From assembly GCF_017591425.1 (NCBI RefSeq), contig NW_024465885.1:46371001-46435000 (forward strand): a stretch of 64,000 nt of DNA. Reading direction: 5' to 3'. Source of the DNA: Ochotona curzoniae (Eukaryota > Chordata > Mammalia > Lagomorpha > Ochotonidae). The notes beneath the pieces were generated by a model. The model was not told the DNA's origin. It searched no databases and saw nothing but the letters and a program-made list of their open reading frames with translations. Shown piece by piece: positions 63,113-64,000 of the stretch (its first letter is position 1; each line of letters opens with the position of its first letter). A program made the translations under genes and the position numbers.

Positions 63113-63529
63113 TGCATCTGGGAGCCCCCTCCCCGCCCCACCCAGTGCTCTCAGTACCCTCTTCCTCGTGGTTCTTTTGTCTGACCCACAGTGCCCCCCT
63201 AGGCTCCCCATCAAACCCCAGGCTCTCCTGCTCCCAGCCCACCGTGCACACACTGCTTCCAAACAACTGCTCATCTGGGGCCTTGCCCCCTGTGTTAGCA
63301 TTGCAGCTCCCCTTAGCAAGTGCACTCCAAGGTGCAGGCAGAGTATGCTTCAGAGTTAACTCCTTAATCTCACAACGACCCCCATGTTTGCCACTAACAC
63401 TGCTGAGTAGGTACTCACTTTACCCTCCATGCAAGCAACAACCTGTTTTTTTAGTGTGGTGATGTAGAGCTTTAAAACGTAAGTGTGGATCTTTTGTAGC
63501 CTGGCCTGTCATGGTCCCTGCGCTGAGCC

Positions 63530-63800
63530 CTGGTCAGCGATTGCCAGGACTGTGTCAGGACAAAGCAGGAACCAGGAACTCCATTCAGATCTCCCACTTG
63601 GCTGGCAGGAGCCCAGACATCTGAGGCAACACTACTACCTCCCAGAGCCAGGAGTAAGAGCTGGCAGAGCGGGCTGGGATGCAGGCTCCTCCTAGAGCCA
63701 GGAGTCAGAGCTGATGGCCCGGGGTGGGACACAGGTGCCTCCTAGAGCCAGGAGTCAGAGCTGGCAGTGCAGGGTGGGACGAAGGCATCTTAGCCCACAG
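63530..63800 (-). repeat. Old CSINE with 50-bp triplication
   Basis: Body ccattcagatctcccacttg; head end gcatcttagcccacagc, with the tandem units between. Confidence 0.6.
63644..63785. repeat. 50-bp x 3 repeat inside a CSINE
   Basis: Units starting agagccaggagt at 63644, 63694 and 63744, expanding the head half of an old minus-strand CSINE. Confidence 0.9.
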
Positions 63801-63809
63801 CTACAACTA

Positions 63810-64000
63810 TGGGTGTCTCCGCCCCGCGGAAAAAATCACCCGACACTGCAGAACGTCTCAGAGGCACTTTATTCCAATCTTCCGTTAAAACCGTTATGTC
63901 CATTAATTCCGTTACGCAGAAGCCCCTCCCCCCCCAAAGCTGCTGGCTTATATGTCAATCCTATCCAATCAGCTTAAAGATCACCAAGGCACCTGATCAC
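63810..64000 (-). mobile_element. Partial antisense LTR at the window edge
   Basis: Minus-strand reading gives a CCAAT-type box pair (gattggataggattg), a TATA-like acatataag, then ggaataaagtgcc as poly(A) signal, a T-rich and GC-rich U5 and a possible CA end at 63810. The order and spacing are those of an LTR core. The 5' part lies beyond the window. Confidence 0.6.

Larger units (their letters stand above)
60920..64000. other. Downstream DOP1B intron (partial)
   Basis: Four CSINEs, an AC microsatellite, a 50-bp triplication and a terminal LTR fragment. 61395-62030, 62330-62770 and 63111-63520 are unique-looking. No further DOP1B exon was found. Confidence 0.75.

Noticed and set aside
60920..64000. 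A further DOP1B exon
   Set aside because: Looked for an EITQRILEA-like continuation in phase 0 after an AG and found none; the intron runs past the window.

Overview
The window is nuclear DNA of a lagomorph, most likely a pika (Ochotona). About 57 copies of a tRNA-headed CSINE family are scattered on both strands. The young copies carry a head and body that I associate with pika rather than with rabbit CSINE2. The species call rests on remembered family consensus, not on a search.

One gene was found: DOP1B (DOPEY2), on the + strand. Twenty-four coding exons lie between 7723 and 60919, all with AG acceptors and GT donors. They join into one open frame of 1781 codons (5343 nt) with every exon phase matching. 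The first exon here begins at the ALQSN position of the Dopey N-terminal domain, so the start codon and roughly 46 residues lie upstream of the window. The last exon ends at a DQKDLQ position, so about the last fifth of the protein lies downstream. No promoter, start codon, stop codon or polyadenylation site of the gene is in the window.

Layout: 1-7722 is an upstream intron rich in CSINEs. 7723-22198 holds exons 1-7 (Dopey_N domain), split by an 8.7 kb intron. 24894-32771 holds exons 8-13, including a 682-nt exon for a serine-rich linker. 32772-39278 is a 6.5 kb intron with an unusual inverted duplication. 39279-41680 holds exons 14-16. 41681-47383 is an intron with a large minisatellite. 47384-49013 is a 1630-nt exon, the largest. 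49784-53555 holds exons 18-21. 53556-59273 is an intron with an antisense endogenous retroviral fragment. 59274-60919 holds exons 22-24, and the rest is intron.

Other sequence: an ORF-less 2.5 kb retroposon with a clear target-site duplication sits inside the tail of a CSINE (12550-15087). There are three antisense retroviral LTR-type fragments, two Tigger-like DNA transposon remnants, two copies of a MITE-like repeat, and several minisatellites, three of which lie inside CSINEs. I found no second protein gene, no functional RNA gene, and nothing resembling a new multi-gene system. The best candidates for novelty are the composite retroposon and the inverted duplication at 34.2-35.05 kb.
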